A program made the translations under genes and the position numbers. 64,000 bases of DNA from Labyrinthula sp. Ha (Eukaryota; Sar; Bigyra; Labyrinthulida; Labyrinthulaceae). The notes beneath the pieces were generated by a model. That model saw only the letters and a list, made by a program, of their open reading frames with translations. It had not been told where the DNA came from and searched no databases. This document shows positions 21,497 through 30,660 of this stretch, one piece after another. Numbering within the stretch: the first letter of the stretch is position 1; each line of letters begins with the position of its first letter. The stretch covers positions 62,001-126,000 of the forward strand of contig JAALGZ010000008.1 in the NCBI GenBank assembly GCA_015227615.1, in the 5' to 3' direction.

Positions 21497-23167
21497 TCAT
21501 TTGCTCTTTGCCACCTTTCGGTCGCAATATACTATTTCCTTAGCAAAAATGATCGATTTAGCTGGGCTAATCCGAACTCTTGCTTTCCTCAAATTCCTCA
21601 ACAAAGTTTCCAATAGCTTCAGATATTTCCCGAAGTCGTCCGCATAAAGCAAACTATCATCGATCCATTGAATGACTCCATTCCTTGGACGATTTACTAA
21701 TCTTTCCCCCACCACCTCATCAACCATCCTCTGATGGAAGAATACTGGGGTACTATGGTATCCCATAGGTGCAAATTGGAGCTGGAAAGTGCCATGCTCC
21801 GATACAATGTTAAAATACTTCTTAGCTTCTTCAGTTATTCCTAACTGATCGAAGCCCGAAACAACATCAAAACTGCCATAATACTTGCTACCCGCAAGAT
21901 TATCAAAACAAGTTTCCAAATGAGGGAGTTGATTAACATCCCTTCTCAAAATCTTGTTGACATCAACAAGATCAACAACCATTCTCAATTTATTTCCCTT
22001 TTTTGGCACCGCAAATACCACCGAGCCGAACTCAGCGGACTTAACTTTGGTAACCAATCCTCTTTCTGCCATACTTAGCAGCTTATCCCTAATGAAATTC
22101 GATTTTTCCGAAGACATTGGCCTAACCCTGGGGTAGGCAAACTCAAAATTTTCCAAAGGATACACCGGCATTGGTGACATCCCACTAATCCTAGTCTGAG
22201 TGTGGTCCGTGGCAAACACATCCCAAAAGCTCAAACACAATTTCCTAAGTAACTTTTTCATTTCCATTGAGGCTTCCGAACGATCTACCATCTCGTTGAT
22301 GGCTTTCTTGATCAAAGGTTCCTCATCCTCCAAACTCAAACCTTCCCCTACATCAGGAAGAAGGTTATCTCCCAAATCGTCATCAGCGATGTCCTCGACA
22401 TGACGACGCAATTTTATAATTTCTCCAAAATCAATCCCTTCAAAATTCCCTGAATTTATGCGCTCAACCAAATCGAGACTACCAATAGAGGCATAAATCC
22501 TTGTCGGTTGTATAGGTTCAATCCATGAGTCGACGTTAAATGACTTGGGTTCATCCCCTAGTCCGTCATCCAAGACTCTTTCCCATGCGGAATATAAAGC
22601 CGCTGTAGAACATCCCCGAGCGTCCTCGTTAGATAGGCGTCTACCCAAGGTGAGGTTTTCACTAAGTGATTGCCTCGCCTTAATGAATCGGACCTCGACA
22701 TGTCCATCAAGATTCATTAAGGTTTTTGGTACGTTGCCGACCGAGATTTGAGGGTAAACTGAAATGGCGCCATCCTGCAGCGATTTAGCCATCAGCATCA
22801 ACCGAGCCACCTCCCCGACCGTACCATGGGGTTCAATCAGCACATTCTTGTGCTTTTGTCTACTAACGCGAGACTGGCAAATACCCCTACCAAGAACCAT
22901 ATACCTCCTCACCGACTTAATCAATTTATTAGGTACCCAGTGCAACACTCGGACTACTTCAAGTAGCTTATACCCTTTCGATGTCAAATAATTCATAATC
23001 CCTTTAAGTTTAACCGAAATAGTACATACAAATATCACACTAGGCCAATTACAGATCTCTAATCTACTCTCTAACCACAAGACACTATTTACATATCTAT
23101 AAACAATGAGAGTTGAGATCTTTCCTTGTATTTGGCCCACCAGGTGGTTAGCCTGGCTGCCGATTCC
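21497..23167 (-). pseudogene. gypsy pol: reverse transcriptase part
   Basis: Begins directly after the gag-protease TAG stop, in the same frame, and ends at a TGA. The first ~320 codons form a spacer with no domain I recognise. The RT palm and fingers follow: VFAVPKKGNKLRMVVDLVDVNK, SFDVVSGFDQLGI (first catalytic Asp), FQLQFAPMGYHSTPVFF, and the active-site box WIDDSLLYADD in which Trp replaces the usual Tyr/Phe before the first residue of xDD. Codons after the TGA still read as RT connection sequence (NFKKEYYSWILDVPRPEYVY), showing that the stop is a mutation and not the natural end. Confidence 0.9.
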
Positions 23168-26100
23168 CTACCCGAGTCCCAAGTTTTGAGCGGGATCTAA
23201 ACCCATCTTTCTCAATTCGGGTCTCCCAATTAGAAAGCTTGGCCAATCTTGCGATTGAACCAATACAACTTTGGCCCTTGGGCAAGCCCTACTTTCTAAA
23301 CCATGGACTTTAACAACAAGTCCCACATAACCTACGGCTAAAATCTTAACCGGGGCATCATTTGCAACATGAACGTTGCCACTCGCACTCGAATAGCTTT
23401 CTAGCAAATCCTTGTGCTTCCACCAACTTCCCACTGTGACTTCAGCTCCGCTATCAAATTTAGCATCGCCAATCACATCTCCAGATTTAGTGCAAATCTC
23501 GTAACCTTCACCAAAGTTACGAAATTGGGATACCTCCCCGACATGCACTTCCAAAGTTGGATACTCCTTCGTACCCTCAATCATAAGATCATAGCCCTCA
23601 GGCACCATAGATTTCATATCCTCAAGCTCCTTTTGTCTGGGTGGAGCGGCTAAGGCAAGCACATTACTTCCCTTAAACCCCGAGTGCGGGCGCGAATCAT
23701 TCGCTGATTCCTTGCCCCCCATCATCATTCTGGCTTTCACAATCACAGAATGTTTCAATGATGTTAACCCTCTTGGTGTCTGATAACTAGACTTTCCTCC
23801 AGGGTTTTCCATCTGACGACGAAACGCCCGATTAATGAAATCTTGAACTTGGCGGGTTTTCAAAACATTCCCCTCCACAGATTTCAGTTTCCTTTCATCA
23901 TCTTTCCTCAAAACATTTACGGCAAAAGTAACACAATCGTGCATACCATGCCCATGATGCTTACAATAAGCACAGGTTCTGTGGTGATTCCAAGGAATCT
24001 CGGAATACCACTTCTGATGAAAGTCTTTTTCCTTACTCAAAACTCCAATTGATTCACCCGTGAGGTTAATGGGTACTGGACTCGCTGCCATTGGAATTGG
24101 CACAAAGTTAGCCACCTTACTCACATTAGGTGTTCCTATCCTATTAACCGAGGGAGTCCTCGGCTTCCTTTCCTTAATTTTAGGTCCCGACTCTGGAACC
24201 TGACCATTAGATGCATCGACACCCCTGTCCAACGCAAACTGACGTTGGGCTTCCAAAAGGGTCTGAAGCATCTCCACCGAACGAAGGGGATCCTCGAAGT
24301 TTCTAACTTTACTCCGAATCGCCTCCTTCGACAAACTAAAGCTAGAGGGCACTTTTCTCGTTATCTCATTTAATAACTCGATCAGCGCTTCCTCCCCTAG
24401 CCTTTCCGCATAACCTTCCCCAATCATAGAACTCACGTTCATCATATAAGTCTGTAATCTCTCCCTGCTATCCCCTGAGGCCGGGTACTTAACTTCCTTC
24501 AGAAGTCGCATGGGATCTTGGCGATTCTCAGCCTTTCCTTTTTCATAATAATCCTTTAGGGAATAATACACAACATCCCTATCCTCCTCGGATCTACAAA
24601 ATTTTTCTAACAATTTTTCATGAACGAAGCGGCGGGGCTGGAATGACGGATCCAACGTCAATAGCTCACCTACAACGTTCAACCATTGACCAAGCTTTTC
24701 CATTTGCAAGGTCTCCAAAACATCCACTTTGGGCAACATATGCTTAACTCTAGCAGTGGACACTAGAGGAGCAGCCCTCAATTGAGATACTTCATTAACA
24801 ACATCTCTCAAAGATTTAATTTCAGCTCTAAGGGTATCGATATACACCTTAGAGTCGACCATCTTCTTATCAGTATCTACGCGAAGGGCATCAACATGTC
24901 CCCTCGCATCACCAATCATCTGATGGATTTCCCTATTGCGAAATCTTCTTTTTTCGATTTCTCCATATATCTCTTCTCTAGTTGAATTAACCTGAGAAGC
25001 TAAACTCGGCAAGTAGGTCGACACTGCTTGCGAGTTTACATAGTTAATGATGACGTATCTTTTCAACTCCTCAGCATTAGGATCCGAAGGTTGGATAGCA
25101 TCAAACATTCCAATGTCCACGTTGGTCGCAAGACCAGCCGCTTCCATATCCAATTCTTCCCCACCAACCTTTTCAGGCCATGCTTGGTGTCCGGGAAGAC
25201 CCATAGTTTGATTCTCAGCATTCTTGCTCCTTAGTGCCGCTAGGGTTGTATTATTTTGAATACGAGCCCTTTCATATTGCACTCTCAACTTAGCAAAAAC
25301 TTTCCTCTTCTCCTGAGGATTCAGAGAATCAAACTCTAACAAATCCCTTTCCATAACCTTTTTCTCAACAAGAGATCCAGCCGCATTCCCGCTGGTAGGA
25401 TCGTTTAATTTCCTAGTGACTTCCTTATAAAGTTCGTCATTAGACTCAGCATTCCTCACGGAAGTTGCTGACCCTTCAATCGAGGTTACTCCAGCTCCAG
25501 CCCCATAATCTAGGGATTCATCTGAAGTACCTCTTCTCCTAATTGATTGCCCTTTCTTCAGCCTATACTTGCGATATGCCAAATCTCTTTGTTCATCATC
25601 GCTCAAGGCATCCAAATCAGGCTCATAACCCAAATTACCAATAGTTTTTTCTTGATTGGCGATCGTTCGGTCTATAACATCGACCTCTTCGATCTCATCC
25701 CCACTCGAACCACTAGTCGTTTCCGCATCTAAGGCTTGCGTCTCCCTAGAATTAGAGCTCTTAGGAACTCCTTTGGCTTTAAAATACGCCGCAGAAGATT
25801 TCCTCTTTGAGATATCCAATTCAATCAATTTCGATGAAGGGGGTCCTTCATCGACCAAACCAATAGCCTTCGCCTTCACAGACTTAGACTTCTTAACGAC
25901 CGGCTTCACAGCCTTAGCAATCGCTTTCCTTTTTGAACTTGTCACTGGGGTTTTTAACTTAACCTTCAGTGACAATCCCTTTTTCCTAGTTAGGGATTCA
26001 CCCCCTACAGAGGGATCATCCTTTCCAAATGACGACATCTGCGTAGGCTGATCGGAAGACGGTAAAAACTCGTTCTCCTCCCCAGCCGTATCTACAGATG

Positions 26101-26218
26101 AAGTCCTATTTTTGGGGTTTCCCCCTCCCATACTCAATGAAGGGTCTTCATCACTCAATGGGGCAAGTTGTTTGCCCGATCGAGTGACTCGAGCAGAGCC
26201 CTTTTTCAAAGTTACCAT
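23168..26218 (-). CDS. gypsy Gag with CCHC zinc knuckle and aspartic protease
   Basis: Intact 1016-aa frame from the ATG at 26218, 38 bp inside the 5' LTR. The N-terminal ~250 residues are rich in Lys, Ser and Asp with nuclear-localisation-like basic runs (KRKAIAKAVKPVVKKSKSVK). The middle is helical with coiled-coil stretches and corresponds to the capsid region. Residues 749-762 are a zinc knuckle CAYCKHHGHGMHDC (CX2CX4HX4C) that binds element RNA. Residues ~920-1010 are a pepsin-like protease with the active site DSGAEVTVGSWW and the second conserved strand FLIGRPELRKMGLDP. Protease sits at the Gag end, before a TAG stop; in most Ty3 elements it is the first pol domain. The stop (GGG TAG GGA) is followed in the same frame by RT. 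Confidence 0.92.
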   Translation of the reverse strand: MVTLKKGSARVTRSGKQLAPLSDEDPSLSMGGGNPKNRTSSVDTAGEENEFLPSSDQPTQMSSFGKDDPSVGGESLTRKKGLSLKVKLKTPVTSSKRKAIAKAVKPVVKKSKSVKAKAIGLVDEGPPSSKLIELDISKRKSSAAYFKAKGVPKSSNSRETQALDAETTSGSSGDEIEEVDVIDRTIANQEKTIGNLGYEPDLDALSDDEQRDLAYRKYRLKKGQSIRRRGTSDESLDYGAGAGVTSIEGSATSVRNAESNDELYKEVTRKLNDPTSGNAAGSLVEKKVMERDLLEFDSLNPQEKRKVFAKLRVQYERARIQNNTTLAALRSKNAENQTMGLPGHQAWPEKVGGEELDMEAAGLATNVDIGMFDAIQPSDPNAEELKRYVIINYVNSQAVSTYLPSLASQVNSTREEIYGEIEKRRFRNREIHQMIGDARGHVDALRVDTDKKMVDSKVYIDTLRAEIKSLRDVVNEVSQLRAAPLVSTARVKHMLPKVDVLETLQMEKLGQWLNVVGELLTLDPSFQPRRFVHEKLLEKFCRSEEDRDVVYYSLKDYYEKGKAENRQDPMRLLKEVKYPASGDSRERLQTYMMNVSSMIGEGYAERLGEEALIELLNEITRKVPSSFSLSKEAIRSKVRNFEDPLRSVEMLQTLLEAQRQFALDRGVDASNGQVPESGPKIKERKPRTPSVNRIGTPNVSKVANFVPIPMAASPVPINLTGESIGVLSKEKDFHQKWYSEIPWNHHRTCAYCKHHGHGMHDCVTFAVNVLRKDDERKLKSVEGNVLKTRQVQDFINRAFRRQMENPGGKSSYQTPRGLTSLKHSVIVKARMMMGGKESANDSRPHSGFKGSNVLALAAPPRQKELEDMKSMVPEGYDLMIEGTKEYPTLEVHVGEVSQFRNFGEGYEICTKSGDVIGDAKFDSGAEVTVGSWWKHKDLLESYSSASGNVHVANDAPVKILAVGYVGLVVKVHGLESRACPRAKVVLVQSQDWPSFLIGRPELRKMGLDPAQNLGLG

Positions 26219-26242
26219 AGATTCAATCGTGTTTCGGTTTTC

Positions 26243-26258
26243 AATTGTTTAAACAATT
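26243..26258 (-). promoter_or_regulatory. Primer-binding-site position, a perfect palindrome
   Basis: The place where a tRNA primer-binding site (normally starting TGG) should lie, directly after the 5' LTR, holds the perfect 16-bp palindrome AATTGTTTAAACAATT and no tRNA-complementary sequence I recognise. Ten bases of it (TAAACAATTT) are complementary to a stretch inside the LTR conserved block (AAATTGTTTA). Confidence 0.45.
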
Positions 26259-26649
26259 TATCGGTCGACGAGTGACTGATATTCCTAACACAAATTGCCC
26301 AAGAAAAGTGACTCGCGAAAGAGTTACTTAATCTAAGCACCAAAGACAAATTAAACTAGTCCGAATAGATCTAGGAGAAACTAGATCACCAAATTTAGAC
26401 AATATAAAGTTATTCCGAAGGTTTTTAAAGTTATTAATAAGATTGTTCTCAAGATATTAGGCGAAACTAATACAACAATCAAATTGTTTACTTTATTGGT
26501 TATTATTAATTCTTAAATTGGCTGGATTGGCCACTATTTTAAACTACCTATTTTTTACCCTAAGATAATACGGGCACTCTACTACTACTATAAAATATTT
26601 ATACTAAACGTGTTAAAGATCACACGTTAACTAAAATAGGGTTCACACA
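26257..26649 (-). repeat. 5' LTR of the gypsy element
   Basis: 393 bp matching 16782-17174. On the minus strand it begins TGTGTGAACCCTATTTT. A TATA-like AGTATAAATATTTTATAG follows some 45 bp in, then the conserved block with CCAATAAAG. It ends ...GTCACTCGTCGACCGATAAA. Identity with the 3' LTR is high only in the centre; outer parts have many substitutions and balanced indels. Confidence 0.9.
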
Positions 26650-28099
26650 ATCTTTTTCCATATCTTGAACAAGGATACGTTCAATTATGTGTAAGAATTG
26701 ATAAGCAAAGCTTTAACGTAAGGAAATGAGAATCTTAAGTTCATTTATTTTGAGTAACGAAATTAAGATGTAAATTTGTGTTTAAATCAAAGAAAACACT
26801 CAAACTTATTCGCTCCCGCCGCAAAATAAAAAATCGTAGTTTTAGTTGAAAAAATCTTAACTTCATCCCTTTCTTCCGTTTGAGGAACTCTGTCATCAAC
26901 GCTTCCTTCTTTTAAAAATTCAGAGCCAACTGACCAAACCCCAGTTTCAAAATATTCATATGTTCATTTCCAAAACCTGATCATTCGTGTCTTCTTCTTA
27001 ACATATGAATCCATTTTCAAAACATTCGTTTTTTTCTTCTTATTCACTGGTTTATTAAACTGTGATTTTTATTTTGGGAGACTTATTTTTGGACAGTTGT
27101 TTTGGCCAATCATAAGCAAGTGATAATTTACTCCAAAGTAAAAAAGCATATTTGTTTAACCTTATCATCGTGCAATGTTTCAATATTTCCATATACCCTG
27201 GTAGAATATGTTCACACGAGAAAATATAAACTATTATCCTACTGAACTTTAGACTAATTTAAAATCCAGGAATGAAAGAAAGAACCATCCTTGGCAGAAA
27301 ATATTCGAAGGCGTAATTCTGGACTAAACGTTCGTTGATACAGGTAACTATTATATCTAATTCAGGTATCTATATTTGCTAACTATTCCTTATTTTCCCA
27401 ATGAACAAAACGCCGAAAAGTACTTCTTCTACACAAATTTTTCCTTTTGCATGTCTAGGAATGACCTTTCTTTAGAGGATACTGCCAGAACAGGATTTTT
27501 GTCCATTAGCACTGATAATTCAAAATGTCTCTTGTGAATCAAACAAAGTGATTGAGTTTACTCAATGCTATAGCCCTTGTACGTGTAGAAGACGAGCAAG
27601 AAAATATTTATTCAATTTTATAAAATCATTGATGCTGCAGGTATTGTTTCAAGAGAATCCTTACCAGTATTATTAAATAATTAGTAAAAATATTGTTTTA
27701 TTTCACAGTTTCAATCTTTTTGATTTGGTGTTTCTTAATCTAGAGCCCAAAGATAGAAAACTCAAAATGTTCACGACTCTCTACATATATCCACCCTTTA
27801 GAGTATAATAAATAACCAACCAAAACTCAACAGTTCTACGAATATGCGAATAATGAACTCAAGCATATATATCTACAGCTGCTTTGCACATAAGCCAATA
27901 ATGACTGCTTCTCCTCGTCCTAGTGCTTTAGTCATTTTATAAATAATTATTCTTCAAAACACATATCTCATAATAAATTATATAAGTTAGATTATCTCAG
28001 ACAACTACCAAGCTTACCCTATGTAAGAGTGTTAAGAACACAGGCTGAATAAAAGGCATATCATTCTCGCCTCTTAAAGACGGAAAAAGAGACATAACT
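26650..28099. other. Intergenic, nothing recognised
   Basis: A+T-rich flank of the gypsy 5' LTR and 3' side of the first receptor gene. Short frames only; no motif-bearing peptide and no repeat shared with the rest of the window. Confidence 0.4.
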
Positions 28100-29845
28100 T
28101 TAAACTATTCCCCTACCTGGACTGGGCATCAAGACTGAACTAATGTACTTTTCCCCTGAAAATGAATTTACCTCTGGTTCCTGGTTACCATCATCTCTGT
28201 GTCCATGATCTCCCTGGCCATAGTTTTCTAATACAGGTGGGGCTGGTACGGGTGAAGAAGGTACTCTTACTCTTGGGCTCATTTGAGATGATTCTCTGCG
28301 TGTCATGAAAACGCGCTTATTACTAGTATATTTTCTAATACTGACTCTTTCTGTGTCTTTCACTTTTGCTGGACCTCCAAGTCCAATTATTTTACAGTAC
28401 GAAGTAAAGATTTTTACGCATATATAGCCTACAAAAAAAGAAAACGCTTTGCACATTTCAGGATCGTTTTGAAGTAGACCAAAAGGTAAATACTCCAAGA
28501 ACCCAAAGAGTATAAAATAAGAACAGCATATCATAATAAGAACATAAAGCATGAGCCATTTAGAAAGATGTAGAGACAAGTTAATAAGTTTCGCGTGAAC
28601 ACCTGACCCATTATTAGTTCCTAGTTTACTTAATCTTAGAGCAAAACTTTTTCCTCTCATAAAGTCTTTGATTGTTATCCAAAAGAAATGAAATTTATCC
28701 ATACAACTTTCTTTGCCCATGAAACTCGATCTACTTTTTGAACTTGCGATTACCTTTCTTAGAGTAACAATGAAATGTAACATACTAAAAAACAGAACAA
28801 TGCCGCAAATTATATCTACAGAAATACCAAATTGCAATAACCTTTTAAATTGATCAATTTTTCCTCTGTGAAACTTTTCATTTGCTCTTAGTAATCCAAT
28901 AATAAGTGACGCAGTTAAAGCAGATGAAATAAACTGCCATGGTGAAAGAAAGAATTCTTTCCTCCAATACAGTGCTGTTTGAGAATCTCTTAAGAAACAC
29001 CCTTTTCTTAATGCATTCCAATAAATAGCGTTCAACAGAGACCCATGGATATTTCCTATGAGTTGTACAATTCCTAAAACATCTTTTGTTTTTGCTGAAA
29101 TAATGTCACCTCGCAATAAATTCTTAGATTGTCGTAATTCAAGTCCAAAAAACAATACAACAGCAGTAAATAATAAAAATAGTGCTTCATAAGCAATAAG
29201 AACAACTCTTGGTCGACTTGAGTAAGTTAGGGTTACTTTTTTTGCTGATTTATAAGCTAAGAATACCCCAAACAGCGCAGCAAAGGAAAAGCAAATATAA
29301 ACAGTTTGATAAACATCATAGCACCTATTAAAAAGGTTTGTATCTCCACAACCTTGTATGACTATTGGTGTTCCACTTAAAAAATCAAACGCAGGACTCA
29401 AACCTTCGATTCCAAATGTAGCAAAAAACTCAGTACCAACTTGAAGAAACGGAATATCTCCTTTCTGGAAACTCTGTCCTGCATTGTGAATACTTTCATA
29501 GGATCCAGGTGGTACTCCAACAGAATCTATAACTGCAACAGCTCCAAGTTCAATTGCATTTTCGTAAACTATTTCTTCATAACAACCAAACTTAAGAAGT
29601 ATAAAAGTAATGAGAACCTGTCCAGTAAGGTTTGTTTCGATTGTATCTAAATCACACATGTTTTCTTCCGGGCCAAGTTTGACCATCGGGGCTGCAATTG
29701 CGCACTCTTCGTCAAAATCTCCAATGAAGTTGGAGTATCTCGGGGTTAAAAAGGTAAAATTACCAGTTATAAAAGGAACCTGAGCACTTGAATAGACATC
29801 CTGAATAAGAAAACACGAAACCAAAATAAAAAGGTAAGTTGACAT
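28100..29845 (-). CDS. PA-domain seven-transmembrane receptor-like protein, paralog 1
   Basis: 581 aa, single exon. Residues 1-19 form a signal peptide. Residues ~60-165 form a protease-associated (PA)-like domain: a 'G-x-V-L-I-T' strand, YENAIELGAVAVIDSVG, then GDIPFLQVG, the typical PA 'IP.v.i' strand. Seven hydrophobic segments follow at about 185-205, 217-239, 257-275, 299-318, 333-356, 427-450 and 461-482. The C-terminal tail is polar, Pro/Ser-rich and ends in SVLMPSPGRG-IV. The layout is extracellular PA domain, 7TM core, cytoplasmic tail, like a receptor. PA domains occur in vacuolar sorting receptors, RING proteins and GPCR-like proteins; ligand and signalling partner are unknown. A closely similar paralog lies at 33401-35308 in the same orientation, and the two clearly arose by duplication. 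Confidence 0.75.
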   Translation of the reverse strand: MSTYLFILVSCFLIQDVYSSAQVPFITGNFTFLTPRYSNFIGDFDEECAIAAPMVKLGPEENMCDLDTIETNLTGQVLITFILLKFGCYEEIVYENAIELGAVAVIDSVGVPPGSYESIHNAGQSFQKGDIPFLQVGTEFFATFGIEGLSPAFDFLSGTPIVIQGCGDTNLFNRCYDVYQTVYICFSFAALFGVFLAYKSAKKVTLTYSSRPRVVLIAYEALFLLFTAVVLFFGLELRQSKNLLRGDIISAKTKDVLGIVQLIGNIHGSLLNAIYWNALRKGCFLRDSQTALYWRKEFFLSPWQFISSALTASLIIGLLRANEKFHRGKIDQFKRLLQFGISVDIICGIVLFFSMLHFIVTLRKVIASSKSRSSFMGKESCMDKFHFFWITIKDFMRGKSFALRLSKLGTNNGSGVHAKLINLSLHLSKWLMLYVLIMICCSYFILFGFLEYLPFGLLQNDPEMCKAFSFFVGYICVKIFTSYCKIIGLGGPAKVKDTERVSIRKYTSNKRVFMTRRESSQMSPRVRVPSSPVPAPPVLENYGQGDHGHRDDGNQEPEVNSFSGEKYISSVLMPSPGRGIV

Positions 29846-30004
29846 TTTATTTTAGAATAGCAGCTTTGTCACTGTTTCACCAGAGCTATTGGGAATACGT
29901 TGTGCACTTCGCGCATAATACAAGTAAACTTCACGTGGGCAAAGGTGTTTTAACTTTGAAGTAGCGACTGAACTTCCACAATAACTTGTGATACTATCTT
30001 CGAA
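29846..30004 (-). promoter_or_regulatory. Upstream region of receptor paralog 1
   Basis: Contains TACGTTGTGCACTT (plus-strand reading, 29896-29909), 51-64 bp before the start codon. Nearly the same word, TACGTTTTGCACTT, lies 56-69 bp before the start of paralog 2 (35364-35377). The rest of the two upstream regions is not similar, so this is a candidate conserved promoter element. Confidence 0.35.
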
Positions 30005-30660
30005 ATGCTACTTTTGTTAATTCTTGTATCGTTGCTTCAAATAGAAAATGGAACATCTTTCCGATCTTTTATTGGTTGGATATAACGGTTATATTTCCAT
30101 ATCTGGAAATAATTCTAGTATTATAGAAAAACTATTAAAAGTCAAGAAAGAAACTGGAAGAATTAAAACAATTTGCAGAGTAAGGTTATCCATAGACTTA
30201 GTATTAAAAGTTAAGACTATAAGGGTTCTTCGAAGTTTAGATAATAACTATATACAGGTGAGAACCCATAGAATAGGGCTTACCAGCCAAGGTCTCGGTC
30301 AGGAGCAGAAGCAAATAATAAGTGCGTGGGTTATATGTCAAATGTTTAAGACCCTTACCCGCTCTGTGCCCAGGATTTTTTTTTAAATCTAACAACCACT
30401 TGCTTTCGCTTGTGTGTGGACTTCGTTGCTCCTTTGGGAAATCTGGCTACGATACAATGCCAAGTGCCACATAACCCAGGTAGACGGATCTAAAGTATTC
30501 TTCTTTATCGCAAACTTAGATCTTAAATTGAATCGATAATGGCTAGATCTTACTAAACATTTCAACGGCCTATTGTTAACTTGAAACTCACTCCAATAGT
30601 CCTGTAGCCTAGTACACATAGGGTGTACACAAGGCAGTGTGAAGCCCATGGTACTAGCCC
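30005..30660 (+). other. Short frames and a G+C-elevated island with a T9 run
   Basis: 30005-30085 is a 26-codon frame that looks like a signal peptide (MLLLLILVSLLQIENG). It overlaps a 112-codon frame at 30048-30386 in another phase whose first ~70 codons read like protein. From about 30245 the base composition rises, and a segment with GGTCTCGGTCAGGAGCAG ends at a run of nine T (~30376-30385), as a pol III transcript would. I could not match it to SRP RNA, RNase P/MRP, U snRNAs or tRNA. 30389-30649 on the minus strand has an 86-codon frame of no recognisable type. Confidence 0.25.

Larger units (their letters stand above)
16782..26649 (-). mobile_element. Ty3/gypsy retrotransposon with chromodomain and MT-A70
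   Basis: A 9.87-kb element on the minus strand bounded by two 393-bp direct repeats. Order 5'->3': LTR, gag with CCHC knuckle and protease, reverse transcriptase, RNase H, integrase, chromodomain, Myb/SANT-like segment, MT-A70 methyltransferase, polypurine tract, LTR. RT before IN identifies Ty3/gypsy (Metaviridae); the chromodomain after integrase places it among chromoviruses. Coding DNA is clearly richer in G+C than the flanks. Pol is interrupted by a TGA, a TAG and one frame change, so this copy is probably inactive. No matching target-site duplication is visible at the two flanks. Confidence 0.93.

Noticed and set aside
30290-30385. SRP RNA S-domain or RNase P core
   Set aside because: Some conserved words occur, but the GNAR tetraloop, the Alu domain, the closing 5'/3' stem and the correct order of RNase P regions are missing.
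30048-30386. 112-codon plus-strand frame as a gene
   Set aside because: Second half runs into the G+C-richer island with the T9 run, no conserved domain, and a 31-nt GT-AG candidate inside it creates a stop when removed.
30389-30480. U4 snRNA-like word (TGTATCGTAGCC) on the minus strand
   Set aside because: Only about 11 bases match; the kink-turn stem and Sm site expected downstream are absent.
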